From Acidobacteriota bacterium (lineage in GTDB: Bacteria > Acidobacteriota > Holophagae > Holophagales > Holophagaceae): 64,000 bases of DNA. Where the stretch lies: positions 124,001-188,000 of the forward strand of contig JACPUT010000005.1 of the NCBI GenBank assembly GCA_016192145.1, given 5' to 3'. A program made the position numbers and the translations under genes. The notes beneath the pieces were generated by a model. The model did no database searches. It was given only the letters and a program-made list of their open reading frames with translations, and had not been told where the DNA came from. Below are positions 18,696 to 30,189 of the stretch, piece after piece; the stretch's first letter is position 1, and every line of letters begins with the position of its first letter.

Positions 18696-19247
18696 TCAGC
18701 CCCGCTGGGCCTCCCAGGCGGCGATATTCCGGCGGATCTGAGCGGCGTGCACCTCGAGGTGTTCCGCGTAGATCTTGAACCAGTCGCCGTCCGTGTAGGC
18801 CCCGCTGTGGGTGTGGCGGCCCACCTTGTTGAAGGCCGACTCCGGCAGCCGCCGCAGGCAGGCGGCCGTGTTGGCCCGCACGGCCTCGATGGTGCGGAAG
18901 GCGAGCTCCACATCGTGGGCGTGATAGTCGAAGGTGCGGGCCCACACGTTTTCGTCGTAGCCCACGATGAGGGGTTCCGCCTCCGCCAGCACGAGGCGGA
19001 TGCGCGTGTGGCCGTAAGCTTCAGAGTCGGCGCAGTGGACGATGACCTCGTGGGCGCTCCATCGAACGGGACGCTGCGCGTCCCTCCCGCTCGCTTCCGC
19101 TTGCGGAGATGGAGCCTCCCATTTGCCTTCGGCGGGCCGCCACTGGCGCGCCTCGGGCGGCACCTCCGCCCAGGCCTGTCGGAGAAGGGCCGGGCCCGCC
19201 TCGAAGCGGTCGAGGAATCCTGCGCGTTCGGATGGGGTGAGGGACAT
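18696..19247 (-). CDS. DinB-superfamily (DUF664-type) protein with an apparent in-frame insertion
   Basis: MSLTPSERAGFLDRFEAGPALLRQAWAEV...WRPAEGKW...WSAHEVIVHCADSEA; C-terminal HLEVHAAQIRRNI. Confidence 0.8.
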   Translation of the reverse strand: MSLTPSERAGFLDRFEAGPALLRQAWAEVPPEARQWRPAEGKWEAPSPQAEASGRDAQRPVRWSAHEVIVHCADSEAYGHTRIRLVLAEAEPLIVGYDENVWARTFDYHAHDVELAFRTIEAVRANTAACLRRLPESAFNKVGRHTHSGAYTDGDWFKIYAEHLEVHAAQIRRNIAAWEAQRG

Positions 19248-19368
19248 GGCGTTCTCCCGGGCTGGAATCCTCCATCCAAGCAGGGCGCCCCGCCCGGGGG
19301 AAGGGGCCCTGACAGGCTGTCAATCCAGCCATGGCGTTGGCCTTTCAGCCCCTGTTAACGTGACCCTC

Positions 19369-21960
<2,592 letters not shown>

Positions 21961-22009
21961 ACGGCGGATTCAACCCGGATCGTGCGATTGGCTCTGGGCT
22001 TTCGGCTTT

Positions 22010-22115
22010 GGGCTTTCGGCTCTAGGCTCTAGCTGGGCACGGCAATGTCGGTCGATTCACCTTTGGACGGACCAATGCAAAGCCGGAACCGGCAAGAGCC
22101 TAGAGCCGAAAGCCC
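22010..22115. repeat. Inverted repeat, 21-bp perfect arms
   Basis: GGGCTTTCGGCTCTAGGCTCT (22010-22030) / AGAGCCTAGAGCCGAAAGCCC (22095-22115). Confidence 0.85.
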
Positions 22116-22154
22116 GAAGCCCACTCCATGCAAACCCAACTGCACGATCCGGGC

Positions 22155-22784
22155 TCAATGGAGGGACTTCACGAGGCAGGCGAGCGCCATCCAGTAGGTG
22201 CCGAGGATCACCAGCTGGGCCCGCCGGTGGGGCCGCAGGAAGCGGTTGGCGGCCAAGGCGGAATCCGAGGCGATGAAGGTGAGCGCCCCCGCCACTCCCC
22301 AGAGCGAGGCGGGCGTCCCCAGGAGGTGGTGCGCCCGGGCCGCCGCGAGGGCCATCGCGAACAGCACAAGACCGTAGATCGCCACCGGGATCCTGAGGCG
22401 GCCCGTCCGGGGCCAGAGCAGCGTCAGCATGGCCAGGGCGTAGCACCCCAGCCCCACCGTCCAGAGTGGGGGCAGCCCCGGGGGCAAGCCCACGCTGAAG
22501 GCGGCGATGAAGGCCAGGTGGGCCGCCAGGAAGCTGCCGAGGCCGCCCAGGAAGGCCCGATTCCCCGGGAACATCAGGCAGATGTCCCCGATCAGGCTGA
22601 GCACCAGCCCGCCCACCACCCAGCCACGGGCCGGGCGGGGAGGGGCGAGGGCGGCCGAGGCGAGGATGAGCGCGGTCGTCAGCGGTTTGAGCAGGTAGAA
22701 CCGCCGGGGATGCTCCCCGGCCCGGACCGCCTGGAGCGCCGCCCCGGCGGAGAGCGCGATGGCTGAGTTCAGGAGGAGGTTCAA
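22155..22784 (-). CDS. YhhN/TMEM86 family membrane protein (lysoplasmalogenase-like)
   Basis: Multi-TM; YLLKPLTTALILASAAL, SLIGDICLMFPGNRAFLGGLGSFLAAHLAFI; TTGA overlap with upstream NUDIX stop. Confidence 0.8.
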   Translation of the reverse strand: MNLLLNSAIALSAGAALQAVRAGEHPRRFYLLKPLTTALILASAALAPPRPARGWVVGGLVLSLIGDICLMFPGNRAFLGGLGSFLAAHLAFIAAFSVGLPPGLPPLWTVGLGCYALAMLTLLWPRTGRLRIPVAIYGLVLFAMALAAARAHHLLGTPASLWGVAGALTFIASDSALAANRFLRPHRRAQLVILGTYWMALACLVKSLH

Positions 22785-23233
22785 GGCCGGGGCCCCGCGT
22801 CCACGAAGGCCCGGGCCGCATCCAGGGGAAGCCGTCGCCCGGCCCGCCAATCCTCCAGGCAGCGCGAGACCAGCGCCGAGCGGAGGGCGCGCCCTTCCAG
22901 TTCCTGACCACTGAGCCAATGGCAGGCCAGGATGTCCGGATCCCGGGGGGAGGCTTCGACATCCGGCGGCACCGATCCCGCGTAGCAGACGCGGACGTAG
23001 TCCTTTCCGTTGGGCGCGCGGAGCTGGTAGATCCCCACCAGGAATTCCGGCGAGAAGGCCAGGCCCGTCTCCTCCGCCACCTCCCGCACCACCGCCTCCA
23101 GCAACGGCTCGCCATCCTCCACATGGCCGGCCGGCTGGTTGAGCACCCGGGGCCCCTCCCCGTCGCGCTCCTCCACGAAGAGGAAACGGCCATTCCGTTC
23201 GATGATCGCGGCGACGGTGAGGGACCAGGGCAT
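22781..23233 (-). CDS. NUDIX hydrolase
   Basis: Nudix box GHVEDGEPLLEAVVREVAEETGL. Confidence 0.92.
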   Translation of the reverse strand: MPWSLTVAAIIERNGRFLFVEERDGEGPRVLNQPAGHVEDGEPLLEAVVREVAEETGLAFSPEFLVGIYQLRAPNGKDYVRVCYAGSVPPDVEASPRDPDILACHWLSGQELEGRALRSALVSRCLEDWRAGRRLPLDAARAFVDAGPRP

Positions 23234-23372
23234 GATCCATTGTGCAGCTCCGAGCCCCGGTGGCGCAGGGCACATGATGACGAAGTTGTGACCTGGGTCC
23301 TGCGCATCCCACCGATACGACCCCTATGCTTCAGATCAATTCATGTCCTGACATTGATCGGTAGGGGGTTCC

Positions 23373-23939
23373 ATGCCAGCTCCTCGAAGGGTCCTTCTGT
23401 CCCGCATCGGGCGGCTGCTCCGGACCGCGGCCCTGCTCGTGGCCGGAACCGCCCTCGGCTGGGCCCAATTCCCCGCGCACCCCGGCACTCCCGACGAGAT
23501 CCAGGTGGCACCGCCCCCGCTCACCGAGGGAATCTTCCCCTGCTCCGGCTGCCATGACGGGAAGGCCCAGAAACCCAACCCCATCCGGCGCGAGATGAAG
23601 GACATGCACACGGACATCGAGCTCAGGCACGGGCCCGAAACCCGCTGGTGCACGGATTGCCATGACCTGATCGACCGGGACAAGCTCCGCCTCGCCAACG
23701 GCGACAAGCTCGACTTCAAGGTGAGCTACCAGCTCTGCGGCCAGTGCCATGGCGACAAATACCGGGATTGGCGCGTGGGCGTGCATGGCAAGCGCACGGG
23801 CAGCTGGAACGGGGCGAAGCAGTACCTGCTGTGCGTGAGCTGCCACAACCCGCACTCCCCCCGCTTCGCGGCCCTCGCCCCCATGCCTCCTCCCGTGCGG
23901 CCCGAAACCATCCAACGCCGGAAGGGAGGCGCCCGATGA
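23373..23939 (+). CDS. Tetraheme cytochrome c, periplasmic
   Basis: CSGCH, CTDCH, CGQCH, CVSCH with N-terminal signal sequence. Confidence 0.88.
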   Translation: MPAPRRVLLSRIGRLLRTAALLVAGTALGWAQFPAHPGTPDEIQVAPPPLTEGIFPCSGCHDGKAQKPNPIRREMKDMHTDIELRHGPETRWCTDCHDLIDRDKLRLANGDKLDFKVSYQLCGQCHGDKYRDWRVGVHGKRTGSWNGAKQYLLCVSCHNPHSPRFAALAPMPPPVRPETIQRRKGGAR

Positions 23940-24895
23940 GCTGCGGATCCGGAAATTCCGACAAGCCCTGCTCCTGCGCGGGAAACAGCGTCGCCACCAC
24001 CACCGCCGCCAGCGAGCCGGATCCCACCCGCCGGGCCATGATCGCCACCGGCATCGCCGCCGTGGCCAGCATCCTCACGGGCTGCGACAAGAAGACCTTC
24101 GATGAGTTCACCCAGCACAACTTCAGGGAACTGGGCAAGGCCGAGATCAACGACATCATCGCCCGCCTCGAAGCGGAATACAGCGCCGATTACGGGAAGC
24201 CCGTGCACGTGGGCACGGAGCCCGCGATGCAGGGGGTCGTATTCGGGTACGCCCTGGATCTCTCCCGCTGCGTGGGCTGCCGCCGCTGCGTGCATGCCTG
24301 CGTGAAGGAGAACAACCAGAGCCGGGATCCCGAGATCCAGTGGATCAAGGTGCTCCAGATGGACAAGGAGGAGGGCGTCAGCCTCCAACACGCCGACCCC
24401 TACTACACCCCCAAGGAGGTGCCCGAGGAGGGGCACTTCTACATGCCCGTGCAGTGCCAGCAGTGCCGGAATCCCCCCTGCGTGAAGGCCTGCCCCGTGG
24501 GCGCCACCTGGCAGGAGCCCGACGGCATCACGGTGATCGACTACAACTGGTGCATCGGCTGCCGCTACTGCATGGCCGCCTGCCCCTACGGCGCCCGCCA
24601 CTTCAACTGGGGCGAGCCCAACCTCCCCAAAGACGAGATGAACCCCGACACCCACTACCTGGGCAATCGCCCGAGGCGGAAAGGCGTCGTGGAGAAGTGC
24701 ACCTTCTGCGTGCAGCGCACCCGCAAGGGCCAGTACCCCGCCTGCCTGGAGGTGTGCCCCACGGGCTCCCGCAAGTTCGGGAACCTCATGGACCCCAAGA
24801 GCGAGATCCGCTACGTGCTCGAGAACAAGCGGGTCTTCCTCTTCAAGGAGGACCTGAACACCAAGCCGAAATTCTTCTACTTCTACGGGGTGTGA
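23936..24895 (+). CDS. 4Fe-4S ferredoxin-type subunit (DmsB/PsrB/NrfC-like) with N-terminal export signal
   Basis: CVGCRRCVHAC, CQQCRNPPCVKACPVGA, CIGCRYCMAACPYGARHF, CTFCVQRTRKGQYPACLEVCPTGSRKFGN. Confidence 0.92.
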   Translation: MSCGSGNSDKPCSCAGNSVATTTAASEPDPTRRAMIATGIAAVASILTGCDKKTFDEFTQHNFRELGKAEINDIIARLEAEYSADYGKPVHVGTEPAMQGVVFGYALDLSRCVGCRRCVHACVKENNQSRDPEIQWIKVLQMDKEEGVSLQHADPYYTPKEVPEEGHFYMPVQCQQCRNPPCVKACPVGATWQEPDGITVIDYNWCIGCRYCMAACPYGARHFNWGEPNLPKDEMNPDTHYLGNRPRRKGVVEKCTFCVQRTRKGQYPACLEVCPTGSRKFGNLMDPKSEIRYVLENKRVFLFKEDLNTKPKFFYFYGV

Positions 24896-24896
24896 G

Positions 24897-26168
24897 ATGG
24901 AGCTCCTGCACAACTTCCGCCTCTTCATCTCGGGTTCCTGGCACCTCATCACCCGGGGCAACCGCCTCTACTACGCCTGGGTGGGCTTCCTCCTCGTGCT
25001 CATGGCCCTGGGCGGCCTCGCCTACGCCAACCAGCTGCGCCACGGCCTCATCGTCACCCACATGCGGGATCAGGTCTCCTGGGGCTTCTACATCGGCAAC
25101 TTCACCTTCCTCGTGGGCGTGGCGGCCGCGGCCATCATGCTCGTGATCCCCGCGTACATCTACGACTGGGAGCCCATCAAGGAGATCACCCTCCTGGGCG
25201 AGCTGCTGGCCATCAGCGCCCTCGTCATGTGCCTGGGCTTCGTGATGGTGGACATCGGCCGGCCCGACCGCTTCTGGCACATCATGCCGCTCGTGGGCAG
25301 CCTCAACTGGCCCGTGTCCATGCTGGCCTGGGACGTCATCGTGCTGAACCTCTACCTCATCCTGAACTGGGTGGTGGTCACCTACCTGCTCTACTGCGCC
25401 TACACGGAAAAGCACTACGTCAAGAAGCTCGTGACGCCCCTGGTGCTCCTCTCCATCCCCATGGCCGTGAGCATCCACACCGTCACCGCCTACCTCTACA
25501 ACGGGCTGGCCGCGCGCCCCTTCTGGAACTCCGCCATCTTGGCCCCCCGCTTCCTCGCCTCGGCCTTCTGCTCGGGCCCCGCCATCCTGCTGGTGGTGCT
25601 GCAGGTGCTGCGGAGGATGACGAAGCTGCGCATCACCGACGAGGCCATCCACAAGGTGGCGGAGCTCATGGCCTACACCATGGGCTTCAACCTCTTCCTC
25701 ACGGCGGCGGAGGCCTTCAAGGAGTTCTATTCCCAGACGGAGCACGTGGTCTACATCCAGTACCTCTTCTTCGGGCTCAAGGGCCACAACACCCTCGTGC
25801 CCTACGCCTGGGCCTCGCAGATCTTCGGCCTCGCGGCCTTCCTCCTCTTCCTCATCCCGAAGACGCGCAAGGACTGGCGCACCCTCAACCTCGGCTGCGT
25901 GCTCATCTACGCCAGCGTCTACATCGAGAAGGGCATGGGCCTCATCATCCCCGGCCTCACCCCGGATGCCCTCGGCGAGATCTACGAGTACACGCCCTCC
26001 CTCACGGAGATCGCGGTGGCCGCCGGCATCTTCGCCATGGGCTTCCTCGTGTTCACGCTGATGCTCAAGGCCGCCGTGCCCATGATGCTCGGCGATTTCA
26101 CCATTCGGAAGGCGCCGGGGGAGCCACACCCGGAACCCCCGGAGCAAGCGGCACCGATCATCCCGTGA
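24897..26168 (+). CDS. NrfD/PsrC-family quinone-interacting membrane subunit
   Basis: Multi-TM; GFYIGNFTFLVGVAAAAIMLVIPAYIYDW, YIEKGMGLIIPGLTPDALGEIYEYTPS; operon with FeS subunit. Confidence 0.9.
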   Translation: MELLHNFRLFISGSWHLITRGNRLYYAWVGFLLVLMALGGLAYANQLRHGLIVTHMRDQVSWGFYIGNFTFLVGVAAAAIMLVIPAYIYDWEPIKEITLLGELLAISALVMCLGFVMVDIGRPDRFWHIMPLVGSLNWPVSMLAWDVIVLNLYLILNWVVVTYLLYCAYTEKHYVKKLVTPLVLLSIPMAVSIHTVTAYLYNGLAARPFWNSAILAPRFLASAFCSGPAILLVVLQVLRRMTKLRITDEAIHKVAELMAYTMGFNLFLTAAEAFKEFYSQTEHVVYIQYLFFGLKGHNTLVPYAWASQIFGLAAFLLFLIPKTRKDWRTLNLGCVLIYASVYIEKGMGLIIPGLTPDALGEIYEYTPSLTEIAVAAGIFAMGFLVFTLMLKAAVPMMLGDFTIRKAPGEPHPEPPEQAAPIIP

Positions 26169-26173
26169 CACCG

Positions 26174-26199
26174 AAGGGCCCGGCCGATGCCGGGCCCCT
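26174..26199. terminator. Hairpin terminator
   Basis: GGGCCCGGC (26176-26184) CGAT GCCGGGCCC (26189-26197) between convergent genes. Confidence 0.7.
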
Positions 26200-26228
26200 G
26201 GTAATTCACCCCTGGGTATTGAAGAAGC

Positions 26229-28112
26229 TCAGTAGCCGTTCACCTGGAAATCGTCGAAATTCACGCGCCGCGTGGAGCCGTCCGTTTTTCGGATCTCGAA
26301 GCGGATGGCGCCGGTGCGATTCAAGGTGAAGGTGGCCGTCTGGAGGGTGCTGGAGCTGGTGGTCACGGTGCTGCCGACCTGAGTCCAGGTGCTGCCGCCA
26401 TTGGTGGAGTACCAGAGTCCCCAGGTGGTGCTGGCGTCGCCGCCGTACCGGGCGTGTTTCACGGTGACCGTCTTGGCCCCCGTGGCCCAGTTGAAGTTCA
26501 TGGTGAGCTTGCCGCTGTTGCGCATGCGCACGCTCTGGGTACCCACCTTGGGATCGCTGGAGGTGTTGCCCAGCAGCGCGTCGTTCAGCGTCCAGGTACC
26601 GGAACCAAAGGTCACCGTGCCGGTGGCGTAGGCCGTCTTGATGCCCGTTTCGAAGCCCTCCTTGAGCGTGCTGCCCACGTTGGCCGTGAAGGTGGCGCTG
26701 ATGGTGTGGGCCGCCGTGACGTTGGTGAAGGTGTAGGTGGTGAGAGCGCCCTGGCTCACGCCATCCACCGTCACTGCGCCGACGGTGTAGCCGGCGTTGG
26801 GGGTGAGGGTGAAGGTCTGGCTCGCCCCGCTCGCCACGACCACGGCTCCCGAGGGCGAGATGGTGCCGTTGGCACCCGCGCTGGCGGTGAGGGTGAAGGT
26901 GCCGTCGGGCAGCACCGTGCCCGCGTTGTAGGAACCGGCCTTGAAGGTGGTGGGGTCGTACCACTTGTAGCCGGCCGCGGGCGCGGCCCAGGGCTCAGCC
27001 TGCGGCTCGGTGGAGGCGGCGGGATCCTCCATGGCCAGCAGGCTGGTGGGCGTATCCAGCTGCAGATCCGCCACCTGGTTCAGGGCCGTGTAGGATTCCG
27101 GAGTGGCCAGCCAGTCGATGAGGTTGGGCATGAGCACGGCGTCGTTCTGCTCCTGCCAGCCGGCGTAGGTGGTCTTGGCCGCCCCCGTCTCCTCCCTCAG
27201 GTACTTGGGGGTCGAATCCTCCACGGGAGAGGAGTCGCCGATGAAGGCGGCCTTGCCCAGGCCCACCTTGGCGATGGCCACGAAGGGGCCCTCGGCCCGT
27301 CCGCCGCCGTTGTACACGCCCTGATCCACCGCATTGCCCCACTTCGCCGTGGTGGGTGGCAGGTAGACGATGCCCTTGGCCTTGGTGGGATCCACGATGG
27401 CCACGGTGCCGCCGGCGTGCATGGCGACGGTGGCCACGCCCGCCGTGATGTTGAAGGCCTGGCTGGGCGCCACCACGTCGTTGGCGGTGACGTTGCCCAA
27501 GGCGTTGTACCGGAAGCGCACGCCGAAGTTCGTGGCGAGCCAGTCGGAACTGACGACATTCTGCATGGGGTAGGAGCCCGCCTCGGCGGCGCTCATGCCC
27601 TTGGCCGGGTTCGTCCAGGCCCCGCGGCGATAGCCATTGAAGACTTCGGAACCATCCCAGCGGTTCTTGTTGCGGTCGGCGTTGTAGTGATCGGCGATGA
27701 GGAAGAGGGCCCCGCCGTTCTGCACGTACTGCACCAGCGCCGCCTGCTCCGAGGCCTTGAAGGGGATGTTGCATTCGGCCATCACCACCACGTCCCAGCC
27801 GCTGAGATCGGCGAGGGCGATGGGCTGCACCTTCCGCAGCTCCTGCACGTAGTAGCCCCGGTCCGCCAGCGCGTTCGCGAAGTCGGAGAAGGCGCCGTCG
27901 ATCACCCAGTCCGCGGCCCCGGCCGTGGAGCCGTGGGTGTTGTCGAAAAGCACCTTCTTCCCGTTGACGGTGCCCCGGGCCTGGATGAAGGGCGCCGGAT
28001 CGTTGGCCCCCTGGGCGAAGAGGACCGGGAGCCCGCCGCCCAGCAGGAGGGGGAGCAGGGAGAGGCGAAGGCAGCTTCGCAGGCTGAACGGGAGCATCAT
28101 CGGAAACCTCAT
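26229..28112 (-). CDS. Secreted multidomain protein: GATase/DUF4350-like N-terminal domain, bacterial repeat domain, C-terminal jelly-roll-like domain
   Basis: Signal peptide; KVLFDNTHGSTAGAADWVIDGAFSDFANALADRGYYV; TLTASAGANGTISPSGAVVVASGASQTFTLTPNAGYTVGAVTVDG. Confidence 0.7.
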   Translation of the reverse strand: MRFPMMLPFSLRSCLRLSLLPLLLGGGLPVLFAQGANDPAPFIQARGTVNGKKVLFDNTHGSTAGAADWVIDGAFSDFANALADRGYYVQELRKVQPIALADLSGWDVVVMAECNIPFKASEQAALVQYVQNGGALFLIADHYNADRNKNRWDGSEVFNGYRRGAWTNPAKGMSAAEAGSYPMQNVVSSDWLATNFGVRFRYNALGNVTANDVVAPSQAFNITAGVATVAMHAGGTVAIVDPTKAKGIVYLPPTTAKWGNAVDQGVYNGGGRAEGPFVAIAKVGLGKAAFIGDSSPVEDSTPKYLREETGAAKTTYAGWQEQNDAVLMPNLIDWLATPESYTALNQVADLQLDTPTSLLAMEDPAASTEPQAEPWAAPAAGYKWYDPTTFKAGSYNAGTVLPDGTFTLTASAGANGTISPSGAVVVASGASQTFTLTPNAGYTVGAVTVDGVSQGALTTYTFTNVTAAHTISATFTANVGSTLKEGFETGIKTAYATGTVTFGSGTWTLNDALLGNTSSDPKVGTQSVRMRNSGKLTMNFNWATGAKTVTVKHARYGGDASTTWGLWYSTNGGSTWTQVGSTVTTSSSTLQTATFTLNRTGAIRFEIRKTDGSTRRVNFDDFQVNGY

Positions 28113-28372
28113 GGAGGGAAGGGGCGCCCAGTCTAGCCATCGCGCCTGCGGTTTCCGGCTTCCCGAGGTGTGAAATGATGTGAAATTTCCATTCCTCGCG
28201 GCACGAGTGCACCCGCGGATGAGAGCCCTGAAAGTCCCCATTCCTGAATTCCCTAGGCTGGGCCGGAAAGGGAGCGCACCCTCAAGGGGGTGGGATGTCC
28301 TGGACAGCCCTGCGGAATCCTCCGGTCCAGGGCATGGCCTTTCCAGCCTGCGAACCCCCCGGAAAGCGCACC

Positions 28373-28639
28373 ATGAGTCGCAACGGCAAGCTGATCAAGG
28401 CCAAGGACCAGGCCGCCTTCAAGCCCGGCTATCAGGAAGGCCTCCAGGCCATGTGGGAGGAACGGTGGAGCCTGCTGGGCCCCACGGGGCGGGCGGATTG
28501 GTTCCAGCGCCATGGCGTGCTGCCCCCGGCCCAGTGCCCCCTCGTTCACACCCCGATCCATGGCATCCGCCGCCGCCTCTCGGGAGGCCAGCAGAGCCCC
28601 TTCGGCATCGCCCTGCGGCGCATCCGCGCGGCACTCTGA
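28373..28639 (+). CDS. Small hypothetical protein (88 aa)
   Basis: ORF MSRNGKLIKAKDQAAFKPGYQEGLQAMWEERW... Confidence 0.5.
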   Translation: MSRNGKLIKAKDQAAFKPGYQEGLQAMWEERWSLLGPTGRADWFQRHGVLPPAQCPLVHTPIHGIRRRLSGGQQSPFGIALRRIRAAL

Positions 28640-28753
28640 CGCGGGAGTCGAGCCGGGTCGGAAGAAATTCCGCTCCCCCTGTGATATTCCCCCCCATCCC
28701 GCGAATCATCTTCTGAAGGCCACCCCGCTCCGGGGCGCCCCTCCGAGGAGCGC

Positions 28754-29251
28754 ATGCCCCCATCCGCCGAACCCGACCAGTGCCTGGCCCTGCTCGACGA
28801 ACACCGGGGCATCCTCCACAAGGTGGCGAACATCTACTGCCCAAGGGCCGAGGATCGCCACGACCTGATCCAGGAGATCACCCTGCAGGTGTGGCGGTCC
28901 TATCCCCGCTTCGACGGCCGCTGCAAATTCTCCACCTGGATGTACCGCATCGCCCTGAACGTCGCCATCAGCTTTCACCGCGAGGCCCACGCGCACCGGA
29001 ACCTGCTCTGGGGCGACGACCACCTCGTGGATCTCCCAGCCGTCGACGAGAATGGCCCCGCCACCGAGGACCTGCGGGCCCTCCACCGCTTCATCGAGGG
29101 GCTGGACGCCTTGAACAAGGCCCTCATCCTCCTGTACCTGGAGGACCGCCCCCACCCCGAGATCGGGGAGATCCTCGGCCTCAGCGCCACCAACGTCGCC
29201 ACCAAGATCGGCCGCATCAAGCAGCGGCTTCGCCAGACCTTGGCTTCCTAA
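28754..29251 (+). CDS. ECF-type RNA polymerase sigma factor
   Basis: AEDRHDLIQEITLQVWRSYPRFDGRCKFSTWMYRIALNVAISFHR; EIGEILGLSATNVATKIGRIKQRLRQ. Confidence 0.92.
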   Translation: MPPSAEPDQCLALLDEHRGILHKVANIYCPRAEDRHDLIQEITLQVWRSYPRFDGRCKFSTWMYRIALNVAISFHREAHAHRNLLWGDDHLVDLPAVDENGPATEDLRALHRFIEGLDALNKALILLYLEDRPHPEIGEILGLSATNVATKIGRIKQRLRQTLAS

Positions 29252-29262
29252 AGGAACCCGCC

Positions 29263-29916
29263 ATGGAATTCGATGAACTCAAAGCTTCCTGGGACGCCCT
29301 CAACGCGCGCCTCGACCAACAGGGGGAAAGCCACCGGGAGCTTCTCCGGGAGCACCGGATGGACCGGGCCCGCCGAGGCTTGCGCCCCCTCGCCTGGGGC
29401 CAGGGAATTCAAATGGTCTGCGGCGCCCTTCTCATCCTCTTCTCCGCCTCCTTCTGGGTCGATCACCGGGCCGTCCCCCACCTCTTCGCCATGGGTTTGG
29501 TGATGCACCTCTACGGCCTCGGCCTCATCGTCTTCGGCGCCCGAATGCACTACCTCCTGGGTCACCTTGACTTCGGGGCCCCGGTGCTGGAGCTCCAGGC
29601 CCGGGTGGCCCGCCTGCGGCGCTTCTACGTGGTGGGCGGCATGTGGATCGGCCTCCCCTGGTGGTTCCTCTGGATGCCCTTCATGACCATGATCTTCAAG
29701 GCGTTCTTCGGCGTGGACATGGCGACGAAGGCCCCCGCCGTCTGGGTGATCGGAACGGCGGTCGGCCTCGCCGGGTGCCTCGTCACCTACCTCATCGTGC
29801 GCTACCTCGACCGCCGCCCCGACCTCACCCGCAAGCAGGACGACGCAGCCGCCGGTCGTGGCCTGACCCAGGCCCAGCGGATCCTCGACGAGCTCGCCCG
29901 CTTCGATCGCGAGTAG
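29263..29916 (+). CDS. Membrane protein, downstream partner of ECF sigma (possible regulator)
   Basis: Four predicted hydrophobic segments; directly after sigma gene. Confidence 0.6.
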   Translation: MEFDELKASWDALNARLDQQGESHRELLREHRMDRARRGLRPLAWGQGIQMVCGALLILFSASFWVDHRAVPHLFAMGLVMHLYGLGLIVFGARMHYLLGHLDFGAPVLELQARVARLRRFYVVGGMWIGLPWWFLWMPFMTMIFKAFFGVDMATKAPAVWVIGTAVGLAGCLVTYLIVRYLDRRPDLTRKQDDAAAGRGLTQAQRILDELARFDRE

Positions 29917-29982
29917 TCCCCCATCCTCTTCCGACTCCGCGCCTCCCCCGGGCGCGCGGCAGTCCCCTGCCCAGGAGCCCCC

Positions 29983-30189
29983 ATGCGCTACCCCCCCGTA
30001 CCCTCCCTCTACGCCGCCCTCCTCCTCCCCCTCTGCTTCCTGCCCCTCCGGGCCCAGGCCCCCCCGGCGGAAGCGTTCCTCTCAAGGCACGGGGCCGCCT
30101 TCGGCGGGCGGGAGCCCCTCCAGTTCCACGCCACCCGCCGTCTCGCCCCGCGCATCAAAGGGATGACCCTTTCGCCATCCCCCACCTAG
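29983..30189 (+). pseudogene. Short secreted ORF, probably truncated remnant
   Basis: MRYPPVPSLYAALLLPLCFLPLRAQAPPAEAFLSRHGAAFGGREPLQFHATRRLAPRIKGMTLSPSPT: signal peptide then abrupt end. Confidence 0.35.
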
